Below, piece by piece: positions 34,965-43,514 of a DNA stretch of 64,000 nucleotides (the first letter of the stretch is position 1; every line of letters begins with the position of its first letter). Under the pieces are notes generated by a model that saw nothing but the letters and a program-made list of their open reading frames with translations, was not told where the DNA came from and made no database searches. The stretch lies in contig NZ_PPFB01000001.1 in NCBI RefSeq assembly GCF_002899455.1, positions 5,307,001 to 5,371,000 of the forward strand. Reading direction: 5' to 3'. The DNA comes from Streptomyces sp. DH-12 (lineage in GTDB: Bacteria > Actinomycetota > Actinomycetes > Streptomycetales > Streptomycetaceae). The position numbers and the translations under genes are program-made.

Positions 34965-35258
34965 TCAGTGGCGGCGCAGGCGGCCGGCGATGGCGTGGCC
35001 GACGAAGAGGTAGACGACGGCGGCGAGTCCGTAGCCGAAGACCACCCGGGCCCATTCCTCGTCGAAGGTGAACAGGTCCCGCGACCAGGCGGCGAGCCAG
35101 TTGGCCGCGTCATGGACGAACTGGACCAGATCGTTGGCCCGGTTGGCGTCCAGCAGATACATCAGGATCCACAGTCCGAGGATGAAGGCCATGACGTCCG
35201 CGATCACCGCGACGACCGTTCCCGCGGAGGTGGAACCAGAGCGATATCGAGGGGACAT
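34965..35258 (-). CDS. Small two-helix membrane protein
   Basis: 97 residues, ATG at 35258. The N-terminal helix is about 14-38 (VVAVIADVMAFILGLWILMY) and the C-terminal helix about 70-90, with an acidic/aromatic loop between them and a basic R-L-R-R-H end. It may belong to the YggT-like or conserved hypothetical membrane proteins; I do not recognise a family with confidence. It is convergent with the toroid gene. Confidence 0.75.
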   Translation of the reverse strand: MSPRYRSGSTSAGTVVAVIADVMAFILGLWILMYLLDANRANDLVQFVHDAANWLAAWSRDLFTFDEEWARVVFGYGLAAVVYLFVGHAIAGRLRRH

Positions 35259-35320
35259 GATGTCCGTCTGGCCCCGAACGCCCGCTTGAAACCAGTCCTG
35301 TTCGCGGACCGCGCACGCGA

Positions 35321-35352
35321 ACGGCCCCCCGCCCGCAGGGGCGAGGGGCCGT
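35321..35352. terminator. Hairpin terminator between 34965-35258 and the DUF5336 gene
   Basis: ACGGCCCC (35321-35328) pairs with GGGGCCGT (35345-35352), and further C/G runs extend the stem inwards. It lies 19 bases past the DUF5336 gene stop and is best read as its terminator. Confidence 0.7.
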
Positions 35353-35370
35353 CGGGGACGGGGACGGGGC

Positions 35371-36189
35371 TCAGCCGCGCTGGATGCCCGACGTGTCCTG
35401 GAGGACGCCGCGGCGGCCGTCCTGCGTCTGCGCGATCAGCGCCTGACCGCGCTGCTCCACCGCCAGGTACCAGGTACCCGGGGCCAGTTCGGCGATCGGC
35501 GTGGGCGAGCCGTCCTCGGGGAACAGCGGACGCGGCACCGGCACGGCGAACCAGAACGGGGAGAAGTCGGGGGCGGAGGGCGGCGCGGCCGGCTGGCCCT
35601 GCTGCGGCTGACCGCCGTACGGCTGGCCGGGCTGGCCGCCGCCGAAGGACGCCTGCTGGGCGCCCGGGTAGCCGTAACCGCCGGGCGGCTGCGCGCCGTA
35701 CGGCTGCTGCGGGGCGGCGGCGGGACGGGGGGCCGGGAGCAGCGCGCCCTTGAGCGCCGGGACCAGCGGCGTGGCCACGGCGGCGGCCGCCATCACCAGC
35801 GTGGCGACGAGAGCGAGGATCACACCCAGGCCCGCGTCGGGGCCGTCACCGGCGCCGTCGAAGTTGTCGAGGCCGCCCGCCGGGTCGAAGACGTTGCCCA
35901 GCGCGCTCCAGGCGGCGAACACCGCGAAGGCCACACCGAACGGCGCCAGATCCAGACCCGCGACCTTCGGCGCCTGCGGCAGACCCCGGGCGACGACGAT
36001 CAGGGCCGCGGCGATGAGTCCCGCCAGCACCACGCTCAGCAGCACCGGACCGCTCGCCCACAGGCTGGGGATGTCCGTGCTGTCCGGGGCGCCGTCGATC
36101 GAGTACAGATCGAGGAACGACGCGATGAACAGCAGTACGGCTGCTCCGATCACCACGCCGTCGCCTCGAGTGAGGGAGCGGATATTCAC
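35371..36189 (-). CDS. DUF5336 membrane protein with Pro/Gln-rich linker
   Basis: 272 residues, GTG at 36189 with AAGGA upstream. Four hydrophobic helices (about 10-30, 45-68, 80-98, 120-145) match DUF5336. A Pro/Gly/Gln/Tyr linker (Y-G-G-Q-P repeats, about 155-205) leads to a small C-terminal domain with PTPIAELAPGTWYLAVEQRG. Function is unknown; Tyr/Gln-rich tails of this kind occur on several Streptomyces membrane proteins. Confidence 0.82.
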   Translation of the reverse strand: MNIRSLTRGDGVVIGAAVLLFIASFLDLYSIDGAPDSTDIPSLWASGPVLLSVVLAGLIAAALIVVARGLPQAPKVAGLDLAPFGVAFAVFAAWSALGNVFDPAGGLDNFDGAGDGPDAGLGVILALVATLVMAAAAVATPLVPALKGALLPAPRPAAAPQQPYGAQPPGGYGYPGAQQASFGGGQPGQPYGGQPQQGQPAAPPSAPDFSPFWFAVPVPRPLFPEDGSPTPIAELAPGTWYLAVEQRGQALIAQTQDGRRGVLQDTSGIQRG

Positions 36190-36351
36190 TTCAGGTCCTT
36201 CGTAGGTCGTCTCGTCGTCGGAAGAGGCGTCGCCGTCACCATGTCGCCCCGTGGGGTGGTCCGGTGTGAAGCGCGGGGGTGACCCCCGATCGTACGGAGG
36301 ACACTATCGTCCGCGGGACCGGGCTGTCCGCCCGGACCAGCGTGCCGATCC

Positions 36352-37317
36352 CTACCCGCGCAGGAAGCTCACGATTCCCTCGGAGATCCCTCGCGCCGCT
36401 TTCTGCCGCCACGCGCCGCTGCTCAGCAGCGCCGCGTCCTTGCCGTCGCGCATGTTCCCGCACTCGACGAACACCTTCGGAACCGTTGACAGATTGAGAC
36501 CGCCCAGGTCCTTCCGCGTGACGAGTCCGGTGCCGCCGCCGATGTAGTTGGACGGCGCGGTGCCGGTGACGCGCACGAAGGCGCCCGCGATGCGCTCCCC
36601 GAGTTCGCGCGAGGGTTCCACGATGGCGCGGGTGTCCGCCTCACCGGCGTTCACCTCGCCCGGCAGGATCACGTGGAAGCCGCGGTTGCCGGCGCCGGAG
36701 CCGTCGGCGTGGATCGAGACGACGGCGTCGGCCTTCGCCGCGTTGCCGATCCGGGCCCGCTCGTCCACGCACGGCCCGAACGGCCGGTCGCCGTCCTGCG
36801 TGAGCTTCACCGTCGCGCCCTGCTTCTCCAGGACGGCCCGCATCCGGTGGGCGACGTCCAGGGTGAACTCCGCCTCCGCGTACCCGTCATCGGTCGACGT
36901 GCCGGTGGTGTCGCACTCCTTGCGGTGGGTGCCGACGTCCACCTGGCGGTTGATCTCGGCCGTGTGCTCGAAGTTCGCCGGATTGTGTCCCGGGTCGATG
37001 ACGACCACCTTGCCCTTGAGCGGGCCGGCCGCGGCGGGCGCCGACGCGGAGGGCGCCCGCGAGCCGGGGGACCCCTCGTCCCCGGCGGACGGCGAGGCGG
37101 CGGGGGAGGAGGCGGTGGGCGACGGCGTGCGGGACGCGGCCGACGGGGAGCCCTCGGCCCCCGCGCCCGCCGCGTCGTCGTCCGTGCCGCCCGTCGCCGC
37201 GTACACGCCCCAGCCGAGCAGCCCGCCGCAGACGAGCGCGGCGAGGGCCACGGTCAGCGGACCGCGGCGGGACCGCCGCCGCGGGGGCGGATCGAAGTCG
37301 GGACCTGTGTACGACAC
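36352..37317 (-). CDS. N-acetylmuramoyl-L-alanine amidase (Amidase_3)
   Basis: 321 residues, GTG at 37317. A basic N-terminus and one membrane helix (about 20-42) give a signal anchor, and a Ser/Pro/Ala linker follows to about 100. The catalytic domain has VVVIDPGHNP (zinc His), an acidic Y-A-E-A-E-F-T segment (zinc Glu), AVVSIHADGSG (zinc His) and VFVECGNMRDGKD (catalytic Glu). It cleaves the amide between MurNAc and the stem peptide outside the cell. It is monocistronic, or cotranscribed with the upstream methyltransferase gene 9 bases away. Confidence 0.93.
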   Translation of the reverse strand: MSYTGPDFDPPPRRRSRRGPLTVALAALVCGGLLGWGVYAATGGTDDDAAGAGAEGSPSAASRTPSPTASSPAASPSAGDEGSPGSRAPSASAPAAAGPLKGKVVVIDPGHNPANFEHTAEINRQVDVGTHRKECDTTGTSTDDGYAEAEFTLDVAHRMRAVLEKQGATVKLTQDGDRPFGPCVDERARIGNAAKADAVVSIHADGSGAGNRGFHVILPGEVNAGEADTRAIVEPSRELGERIAGAFVRVTGTAPSNYIGGGTGLVTRKDLGGLNLSTVPKVFVECGNMRDGKDAALLSSGAWRQKAARGISEGIVSFLRG

Positions 37318-37326
37318 CCGGCCACC

Positions 37327-38022
37327 CTAACGGTGCGCGGCGGCCGCACCCGTACGGCGCAGGACGCGCAGCGAACCCGTGGCGGAGACCTCCGTGAACT
37401 CCCCGGACGCCAGGGCCCGCTGGTGCACCCGGTACGGGGCCTGCCCGGTGAACTCGTCCACCGGGTCGGGGAAGACGTCGTGGATGACGAGCAGCCCGCC
37501 CTCGGCGACGTGCGGGGCCCAGCCCTCGTAGTCGGCGCTCGCGTGCTCGTCGGTGTGGCCGCCGTCGACGAACACCAGGCCGAGGGGGCGCGCCCACAGG
37601 GCGGCGATCTGCGGGGAGCGCCCCACCAGCGCCACCACGTGCTCCTCCAGGCCCGCCCGGTGCAGGGTCCGCCGGAAGGCGGGCAGGGTGTCCATCACGC
37701 CCAGCTCGGGGTCGACGGTCTCCGGGTCGTGGTACTCCCAGCCCGGCTGCTGCTCCTCGCTGCCGCGGTGGTGGTCCACGGTGAGGGCGGTGACGCCGGC
37801 CGCGCGGGCCGCGTCCGCGAGCAGGATCGTGGAGCGGCCGCAGTAGGTGCCGATCTCCAGCAGGGGCAGGCCCAGCCGGCCGGCCTCGGCCGCCGCCGCG
37901 TACAGGGCCAGGCCCTCGTCCAGCGGCATGAACCCCTTCGCCGCCTCGAACGCGGCCAGGATCGCGGGCTCCGGCGCCTTCGCCACGGGGGACGCCTCTT
38001 CGGGGGTCACAGAAGTTTCCAC
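37327..38022 (-). CDS. Class I SAM-dependent methyltransferase (Methyltransf_24 type)
   Basis: 231 residues from GTG 38022 (a second GTG twelve bases in is possible). Motif I is LLEIGTYCGRSTILLADAAR. TALTVDHHRGSEEQQPGWEY and LGLVFVDGGHTDEHASADYE carry the usual D-G-G-H-T signature of this family, with HDVFPDP after it. The substrate is unknown. It lies just upstream of the amidase gene. Confidence 0.88.
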   Translation of the reverse strand: METSVTPEEASPVAKAPEPAILAAFEAAKGFMPLDEGLALYAAAAEAGRLGLPLLEIGTYCGRSTILLADAARAAGVTALTVDHHRGSEEQQPGWEYHDPETVDPELGVMDTLPAFRRTLHRAGLEEHVVALVGRSPQIAALWARPLGLVFVDGGHTDEHASADYEGWAPHVAEGGLLVIHDVFPDPVDEFTGQAPYRVHQRALASGEFTEVSATGSLRVLRRTGAAAAHR

Positions 38023-38253
38023 GGGGTCATGCTGCCGCAGGCCCCGGCGGGGGTGATGAGGGGGGTGACGCCGAGGCGCCGTCCGGCCGGCGTACGCCCC
38101 GCGCTGGTGCTGTCCGGTCGCGCGGGTCCGGCTTGCGCGGCGGGGGAGGCCGTCCGCCGGGCGGCATCGTGAGGAGGTGACCGCGCTCGGTCCGGGGAAG
38201 GAGACGGGTGTCCGACGAAATGCCGATGCGGGCCGCGCGCGGCGGTTGAGAGC

Positions 38254-39687
38254 ATGACCCTCATGCTCGAAGCCCCCGACACCACCCGCGTCCCCGCCCG
38301 CTCCGCACCGCCCGTCTGGCTGGTGGTGGCGCTCGCCTGCGCCGGCCAGTTCCTCGTCGTGCTCGACATCTCCGTGGTCAACGTGGCGCTGCCCTCCCTG
38401 CGCACCGGCCTCGCGCTGGACGAGCAGGGCCTGCAGTGGGTGGTCAACGCGTACTCCATCGCCTTCGCGGGCTTCATGCTGCTCGGCGGCCGGGCCGGCG
38501 ACCTCTGGGGACGCAAGCGCATGTTCCTCGTCGGGCTCGGACTGTTCACCCTGGCCTCGCTGGCCGGCGGGCTCGCCCAGGAGGGCTGGCAGCTGCTGGT
38601 GGCGCGGGCCGTGCAGGGGCTCGGGGCGGCCGTCCTGGCGCCCTCCACGCTCACCCTCGTCACCTCGGCGGTGGCGGAGGGCGCGGCCCGCGCCCGCGCC
38701 ATCGCCACCTGGACCGCCGTCGGCGCGGGCGGCGGCGCGGCGGGCGGCTTCGTCGGCGGGGTGCTCGTCGAGGCGCTGTCCTGGCGCTGGGTGCTGTTGA
38801 TCAACGTGCCCGTCGGAGCGGTCGTGCTGGCCGCCGCCGCCCGCTGGATCACCGAGAGCCGCGCCGGGGAGGGCCGCCGCCTCGACCTGCCCGGCGCGGT
38901 GCTCGTCACGGCCGGCCTCGCCACCCTGGCGTACGGGGTCTCCCAGACCGAGGCCGTCGGCTGGACGGCGGTGTCCACCGTGGTGCCGCTGTGCGCGGGG
39001 CTCGCCCTCGTCGCGCTGTTCGTGCTCGTCGAGGCCCGCGCCAGGTCCCCGCTGATGCCGCTCGGGCTGCTGAAGCTGCGGTCGGTGGCCTCCGCCAACG
39101 TCGCCATGTTCCTCAGCGGCTCCGCGATGTTCTGCATGTGGTTCTTCATGACCCTCTACGCGCAGAACGTCCTCGGCTACACCCCGCTGGAGGCCGGCCT
39201 CGCCCTGGTGCCCAGCTCCCTCGCCGTGATCATCGGCTCCAAGGTCGCCCCGCGTCTGATGCGGGCGACGGGGCCGCGCGCCGTGGCCGTGCTCGGCACG
39301 CTCGTCGCGCTGGCCGGCTTCGCCTGGCAGTCCACGATGACGGCGGACGGCGACTACCTCACCGCGATCATGTTGCCCGGCGTCCTGATGATGCTGGGCG
39401 CGGGCCTCGCCGGCACCCCGCTGGCCTCCCTCGCGACGTCCGGCGCGGCGCCCGAGGAGGCCGGGGTGGTCTCCGGCCTGGTCAACACCTCCCGCACGAT
39501 GGGCGGTTCCCTCGGCCTCGCCGTCATGGCCACCATAGCGGCGGCCCGCACGGACGGCCGCGACACCCCGGAGGCCCTCACCGAGGGCTACGCCCTCGTC
39601 TTCACCACCGGGACCGCCGTCCTGGCGGTGGGCGCCGTCCTGATGTGGGCGTGGCTGCCGCGCACCCCGGCGAGGCAGACGGGCTGA
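38254..39687 (+). CDS. DHA2-family MFS multidrug exporter
   Basis: 477 residues. ATG at 38254 is used, with a second in-frame ATG at 38263. Fourteen predicted helices. The first contains LDISVVNVALPSLRTGL, the DHA2 helix-1 motif D. Motif A is GGRAGDLWGRKRMF, and motif C is around AVGAGGGAAGGFVGG. Drug/proton antiport is expected. No adjacent TetR/MarR gene is seen. Confidence 0.92.
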   Translation: MTLMLEAPDTTRVPARSAPPVWLVVALACAGQFLVVLDISVVNVALPSLRTGLALDEQGLQWVVNAYSIAFAGFMLLGGRAGDLWGRKRMFLVGLGLFTLASLAGGLAQEGWQLLVARAVQGLGAAVLAPSTLTLVTSAVAEGAARARAIATWTAVGAGGGAAGGFVGGVLVEALSWRWVLLINVPVGAVVLAAAARWITESRAGEGRRLDLPGAVLVTAGLATLAYGVSQTEAVGWTAVSTVVPLCAGLALVALFVLVEARARSPLMPLGLLKLRSVASANVAMFLSGSAMFCMWFFMTLYAQNVLGYTPLEAGLALVPSSLAVIIGSKVAPRLMRATGPRAVAVLGTLVALAGFAWQSTMTADGDYLTAIMLPGVLMMLGAGLAGTPLASLATSGAAPEEAGVVSGLVNTSRTMGGSLGLAVMATIAAARTDGRDTPEALTEGYALVFTTGTAVLAVGAVLMWAWLPRTPARQTG

Positions 39688-40087
39688 ACCGTCCCGAGGG
39701 CGGGGTCCGGCCCCGGCGTCACAGCCGGCCCCGCTCGCGGACCTCGTGCCAGGCCCCCGTGCGGTGACGCGTGCCCGTCCTGCCGATGGCCGCGGACAGG
39801 CGGTGGTGCGCGGACCGTGGACCCGGACGGGGGCGGGCGGGCGGCGGTCGCCCCGCCGCGGACGCTGCCCGCGGACTCCCGCAGCACGTCGCGTGCGCGG
39901 GCGGTGAGCGGACCGGGCCCGGCGCCGGGCGCCGCCGCGGCACGACGTCCCGGGCGCCGCACGGATGCGTGGTGAACGCCAGGCGGACGCAGAGGTTCCC
40001 CGGACACGGGAGCGGCCCCGGCCGTCGTCCGACGACCGGGGCCGCTCTTCCGTGCCGCCCGCGGGGGGCGAGGCCGCCGACCTGGTG
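39688..40087. other. 400-base gap after the DHA2 gene
   Basis: No supported gene. A minus-strand frame containing LTARARDVLRESAG briefly resembles a LuxR-type HTH start but does not continue as one. The notable element is the strong hairpin at 40010-40047. Confidence 0.5.
40010..40047. terminator. Strong bidirectional hairpin terminator
   Basis: A 12-bp perfect stem, GAGCGGCCCCGG (40010-40021) with CCGGGGCCGCTC (40036-40047), is followed by TTCC. It lies 41 bases downstream of the small 55-residue gene on the minus strand and probably ends that transcript. Confidence 0.8.
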
Positions 40088-40255
40088 TCAGGCGGCCGAC
40101 TCCACGTGCTCGTTCTCCTGGGTCGGCTTGCGGTGCCGGCCGCGCGGGGACGTCTCGGTGTCCTGCGTGGAGACCGGCCCCCGGTGCCTGCCGTGACCCG
40201 CGGCGACCTGCTCGTGCTCGACGGACTGCGGCTCGTGCGTGATGACGTCGCTCAT
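40088..40255 (-). CDS. Small repetitive hydrophilic protein (55 residues)
   Basis: ATG at 40255 to TGA at 40088. The sequence starts MSDVITHEPQSVEHEQ and contains two related units, G-H-G-R-H-R-G-P-V-S-T-Q-D-T-E and R-G-R-H-R-K-P-T-Q-E-N-E-H. It has no Cys, Trp, Phe or membrane segment, and alternating basic and acidic patches. Codon use is Streptomyces-like and a strong hairpin follows it. It is 97 bases downstream of the propeller gene, with a possible promoter (TTAGACT near 40306-40312) between them. Function is unknown; it could be a disordered regulator, a precursor peptide or a stress protein. Confidence 0.65.
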   Translation of the reverse strand: MSDVITHEPQSVEHEQVAAGHGRHRGPVSTQDTETSPRGRHRKPTQENEHVESAA

Positions 40256-40352
40256 CGGAAGGAATTCACCCCGTAAACATGATCTTTCCTGCAGCCGGGC
40301 GAGTCTAACCGGCCCACCGCACCCCGGATCCAGGCGGCCGCGCCAACCGCCG

Positions 40353-41573
40353 CTAGTTCGTTACAAGCCGCCCGAGGGGTGCCTGCTGGAGCGGCACGGG
40401 ACGGGGCACGTCGGCCGGCGAGTTGAGGTGACGGACGGTCATCTTCGTTGTACGGGTCGGAAGTTGACCAGTAAATGGCTCCTGGCGCGGAGGCGAAGGC
40501 TCCGCGCCCGCGGCGGCGCCCCGCGGCGGGTCGTCCTCCGGCCGTTGTCGCTCCCCCGGCATCGTCAGCGTGGCCACACCGCAGGGCGTCGCCCCGGTGG
40601 AACAGGGGAGCCGCAGCGTCCCGGACGCCGTCCACAGCCCCGTGCCGGTCAGCCATCCCGCCGGGGCGGGGACGTGGTGCACGCGCCGTTCGGCGGGGCG
40701 CCACAGCCCGATCCAGCCGCCGCCCGCCCCCTCGACGCGCAGCGCCACCGCGCAGCCCTCCGGGCTCAGCACCTGCCCCGGCTGCACGGCGAACGGAGTG
40801 ACCGTGCGGTCCGCCAGCCGCAGACACCCGGGGAACCGCACGGGCAGGGTGCTGCCCAGCACCCCCCAGCCGAGCCGTTCCTCCCCCGGGGAGGGCGCGT
40901 CCGAGCGGATCAGCAGCAGCCCGCTGTCCGGGTCGGCGAGCAGGACCCGGTCGTCGCTGCCGGGAGTGATCTGCAGCAGCGGGGACACCTCGCCGCCGCG
41001 TCCGAGGTCGACCACGACCGACTTGGTGCGTCCGTCCGCCTCCCGGTCCAGGGCCAGCATCCGGCCCTCGCGGTCCAGCCACACCCCGCCCGAGCAGCGG
41101 CCGGGGATCTCCGCGACCCGCTCGGGCCCGGACGCGCCGCCCGCCACCCGCCACACCGCCGCCGAGTCCCGGCCGGCGGCGAGGGCGTACGCCCGGCGGC
41201 CGTCCGGGGCCGGTGGCAGCAGCCGCAGCCGGGTCTGCCCGTCCGGGCACGCGATCGTGCCGAGCGGCAGCTCGCCGGTGCCGGGTCCGGTCGGGTACAG
41301 CAGGGAGAAGGCGTGCCGCCCGTCCACCAGCCGGTGGATGAGGACGCGGCCGTCGCTCAGGGGCTGTACCTCGGTGCCGGGCTCCTCCGGCTGGTTGCCG
41401 GGCAACGGCACCGCGTACGGCTCGGGGCCGTCCAGGGTCCAGCGCTCCGGGAACAGGGAGTCGCCGGCGAGGGCCAGACGGGCGGCGTAACAGCCGTCCG
41501 CGGTGATGGTGCAGCCCGCCCGTCCCGCTCCGTTCTCGTGTGCCGCCGCAGGTTCGATGGCGCAGACCGTCAT
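40353..41573 (-). CDS. Beta-propeller-like (TolB/WD40-like) hypothetical protein
   Basis: 406 residues, ATG at 41573 with a strong GGAGGTGA site eight bases upstream. The body is built of 40-50-residue beta-rich units with repeated D-G-R / D-R-x-G-x-M-L-A-L motifs, such as GGVWLDREGRMLALDREADG and DRVLLADPDSGLLLIRSD. This predicts a six- or seven-bladed propeller. There is no signal peptide, so it is cytoplasmic. The C-terminal 60 residues are Pro/Arg-rich and probably disordered. Possible partner: the 55-residue protein downstream. Confidence 0.75.
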   Translation of the reverse strand: MTVCAIEPAAAHENGAGRAGCTITADGCYAARLALAGDSLFPERWTLDGPEPYAVPLPGNQPEEPGTEVQPLSDGRVLIHRLVDGRHAFSLLYPTGPGTGELPLGTIACPDGQTRLRLLPPAPDGRRAYALAAGRDSAAVWRVAGGASGPERVAEIPGRCSGGVWLDREGRMLALDREADGRTKSVVVDLGRGGEVSPLLQITPGSDDRVLLADPDSGLLLIRSDAPSPGEERLGWGVLGSTLPVRFPGCLRLADRTVTPFAVQPGQVLSPEGCAVALRVEGAGGGWIGLWRPAERRVHHVPAPAGWLTGTGLWTASGTLRLPCSTGATPCGVATLTMPGERQRPEDDPPRGAAAGAEPSPPRQEPFTGQLPTRTTKMTVRHLNSPADVPRPVPLQQAPLGRLVTN

Positions 41574-41819
41574 CTCTCGGTCACCTCCGGTGACGAACGG
41601 TAATTTCCGCGGACGGAGGCGGCGGAGCGGAGGGGCGCGCTTCACACGTACGGGTGCTCCAGGAACGATTCTGCCGAGGAGGCGCGAGCCGTGTGCTCCA
41701 CCGGTGCTCGGCGGGTGCTCGGCGGGTGCCGCGCCGTGGCGCACCGCGGGTGGGGTGCGGGACCGCGCGGGGACCGGATCCGGTACTGCCGTGCGAAAGG
41801 GCCAGGTAGCCTTGGCGGC

Positions 41820-42740
41820 GTGCCCCGTCTGTCAGAAGTCATCGCCGCGCTGGAGAACCTGTGGCCCGCCGGGCGGGCCGAGTCCTGGGACGCGGTCGGC
41901 ACCGTCGTGGGGGAGCCGGACCAGGAGGTCACGCGCGTCCTGTTCGCCGTCGACCCGGTCCAGGAGATCGTCGACGAGGCGGTGAAGCTCGGCGCCGACC
42001 TGCTGGTCACCCACCACCCGCTCTACCTGCGCGGCACGACCACCGTCGCGGCCTCCACCTTCAAGGGCCGCGTGGTGCACACGCTCATCAGGAACGACAT
42101 CGCGCTGCACGTCGCCCACACCAACGCCGACACCGCCGACCCGGGAGTCTCCGACGCCCTCGCCGGCGCGCTCGGCCTCAGGGTCGTACGGCCCCTGGTA
42201 CCGGACCCCTCCGACCCCGAGGGGCGGCGGGGGCTGGGCCGCGTCTGCGAGCTCGACCCGTCGCTCACCGTGCGCGAGTTCGCCGCCCGCGCCGCCGAAC
42301 GGCTGCCCGCCACCGCGCAGGGCGTCCGCGTTGCGGGCGACCCGGACGCGCCGGTACGGACGGTCGCCGTCAGCGGCGGCTCCGGCGACAGCCTCTTCGA
42401 CCACGTCCGGGCGGCCGGCGTGGACGCCTTCCTCACCGCGGACCTGCGCCACCACCCGGCGTCCGAGTTCATGGCGGACCAGGCCCACAGTCCTCTCGCG
42501 CTGCTCGACGCGGCGCACTGGGCCACCGAGTGGCCCTGGTGCGAGCTGGCCGCCGCCCAGCTCGACGAGATCTCCGACCGGCACGGCTGGAACCTCCGGG
42601 TCCACGTCTCGCGCACGGTCACCGACCCTTGGACCGCCCACGCGGCGTCGTCCGGCGCCCACCCGTCACCCACCGCCACCCTTCCGGGGGGCGCCGCGCG
42701 CGCCCCTCTGGATTCCGACACATCTGGAGCCCCCAACTGA
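41820..42740 (+). CDS. Nif3-like dinuclear metal center protein (DUF34)
   Basis: 306 residues, GTG at 41820. Conserved metal-site segments: DLLVTHHPLYLRG, ALHVAHTNADTADPGVSDAL, VAVSGGSGDS, DAFLTADLRHHPASEF and LLDAAHWATEWP. This is the widely conserved NIF3/DUF34 hexameric family, often labelled GTP cyclohydrolase I type 2 without firm support. It lacks the PII-like insert of longer members. It is the first gene of an operon with the zinc-ribbon and RNase H genes. The promoter region (41700-41725) contains a short GGTGCTCGGCG tandem repeat. Confidence 0.93.
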   Translation: MPRLSEVIAALENLWPAGRAESWDAVGTVVGEPDQEVTRVLFAVDPVQEIVDEAVKLGADLLVTHHPLYLRGTTTVAASTFKGRVVHTLIRNDIALHVAHTNADTADPGVSDALAGALGLRVVRPLVPDPSDPEGRRGLGRVCELDPSLTVREFAARAAERLPATAQGVRVAGDPDAPVRTVAVSGGSGDSLFDHVRAAGVDAFLTADLRHHPASEFMADQAHSPLALLDAAHWATEWPWCELAAAQLDEISDRHGWNLRVHVSRTVTDPWTAHAASSGAHPSPTATLPGGAARAPLDSDTSGAPN

Positions 42741-43480
42741 ACGCCGAGCCCGCCGACCAGATCCGACTCCTCGACGTCCAGGACCTCGACGTCCGCCTCC
42801 AGCAGCTCGCGTACAAGCGGAAGTCGCTCCCGGAGCACGCCGAGATCGAGTCGCTGAACCGGGACCTCGCCCAGCTGCGCGACCTGCTCGTCGCCGCGCA
42901 GACCGAGGAGAGCGACTGCGCGCGCGAGCAGACCAAGGCCGAGCAGGACGTCGACCAGGTGCGCCAGCGCGCCGCCCGGGACCAGAAGCGCCTCGACTCC
43001 GGAGCCGTCTCCTCGCCCAAGGACCTGGAGAACCTCCAGCGCGAGATCGTCTCCCTCGCCAAGCGTCAGGGCGACCTGGAGGACGTCGTCCTCGAGGTCA
43101 TGGAGCGCCGCGAGTCCGCCCAGGAGCGGGTCGCCGAACTCACCGAGCGGGTCGGCTCCGTCCAGGGCAAGGTCGACGACGCGACCGCCCGCCGGGACGC
43201 GGCGCTGGAGCAGATCGACGGCGAGGCCGCCTCCGTGACGAAGGAGCGCGAGGTCGTCGCCGCGTCCGTGCCGACCGCTCTGCTCAGCCTGTACGACAAG
43301 CTGCGCGAGCAGCAGGGCGGCATCGGCGCGGCCAAGCTGTACGCGCGCACCTGCCAGGGATGCCGTCAGGAGCTGGCCATCACCGAGCTGAACGAGATCC
43401 GTGCCGCCGCCCCGGACACCGTGGTGCGCTGCGAGAACTGCCGCCGCATCCTGGTCCGCACGGCGGAGTCGGGACTGTAG
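42737..43480 (+). CDS. Coiled-coil C4 zinc-ribbon protein (conserved operon partner of Nif3)
   Basis: 247 residues. The best start is CTG at 42737, overlapping the Nif3 stop (CTGA), because GGAG sits seven bases upstream and the family begins L/M-N-A-E-P-A-D-Q. A long coiled coil (20-175) contains SGAVSSPKDLENLQREIVSL. The C-terminal ribbon is C-Q-G-C ... C-E-N-C. Relatives (Rv2229c, H. pylori HP0958) are implicated in assembly or RNA binding. The operon order nif3 - zinc ribbon - RNase H/phosphatase is conserved in actinobacteria. Confidence 0.9.
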   Translation: MNAEPADQIRLLDVQDLDVRLQQLAYKRKSLPEHAEIESLNRDLAQLRDLLVAAQTEESDCAREQTKAEQDVDQVRQRAARDQKRLDSGAVSSPKDLENLQREIVSLAKRQGDLEDVVLEVMERRESAQERVAELTERVGSVQGKVDDATARRDAALEQIDGEAASVTKEREVVAASVPTALLSLYDKLREQQGGIGAAKLYARTCQGCRQELAITELNEIRAAAPDTVVRCENCRRILVRTAESGL

Positions 43481-43514
43481 GGGGAGCGGCGGGGCTCACA
43501 GGGGACCGAATCCG

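Noticed and set aside
39588..40007. LuxR-type response regulator remnant (LTARARDVLRESAG)
   Set aside because: Only a dozen residues resemble the HTH start; the helix-turn-helix does not follow in any frame.
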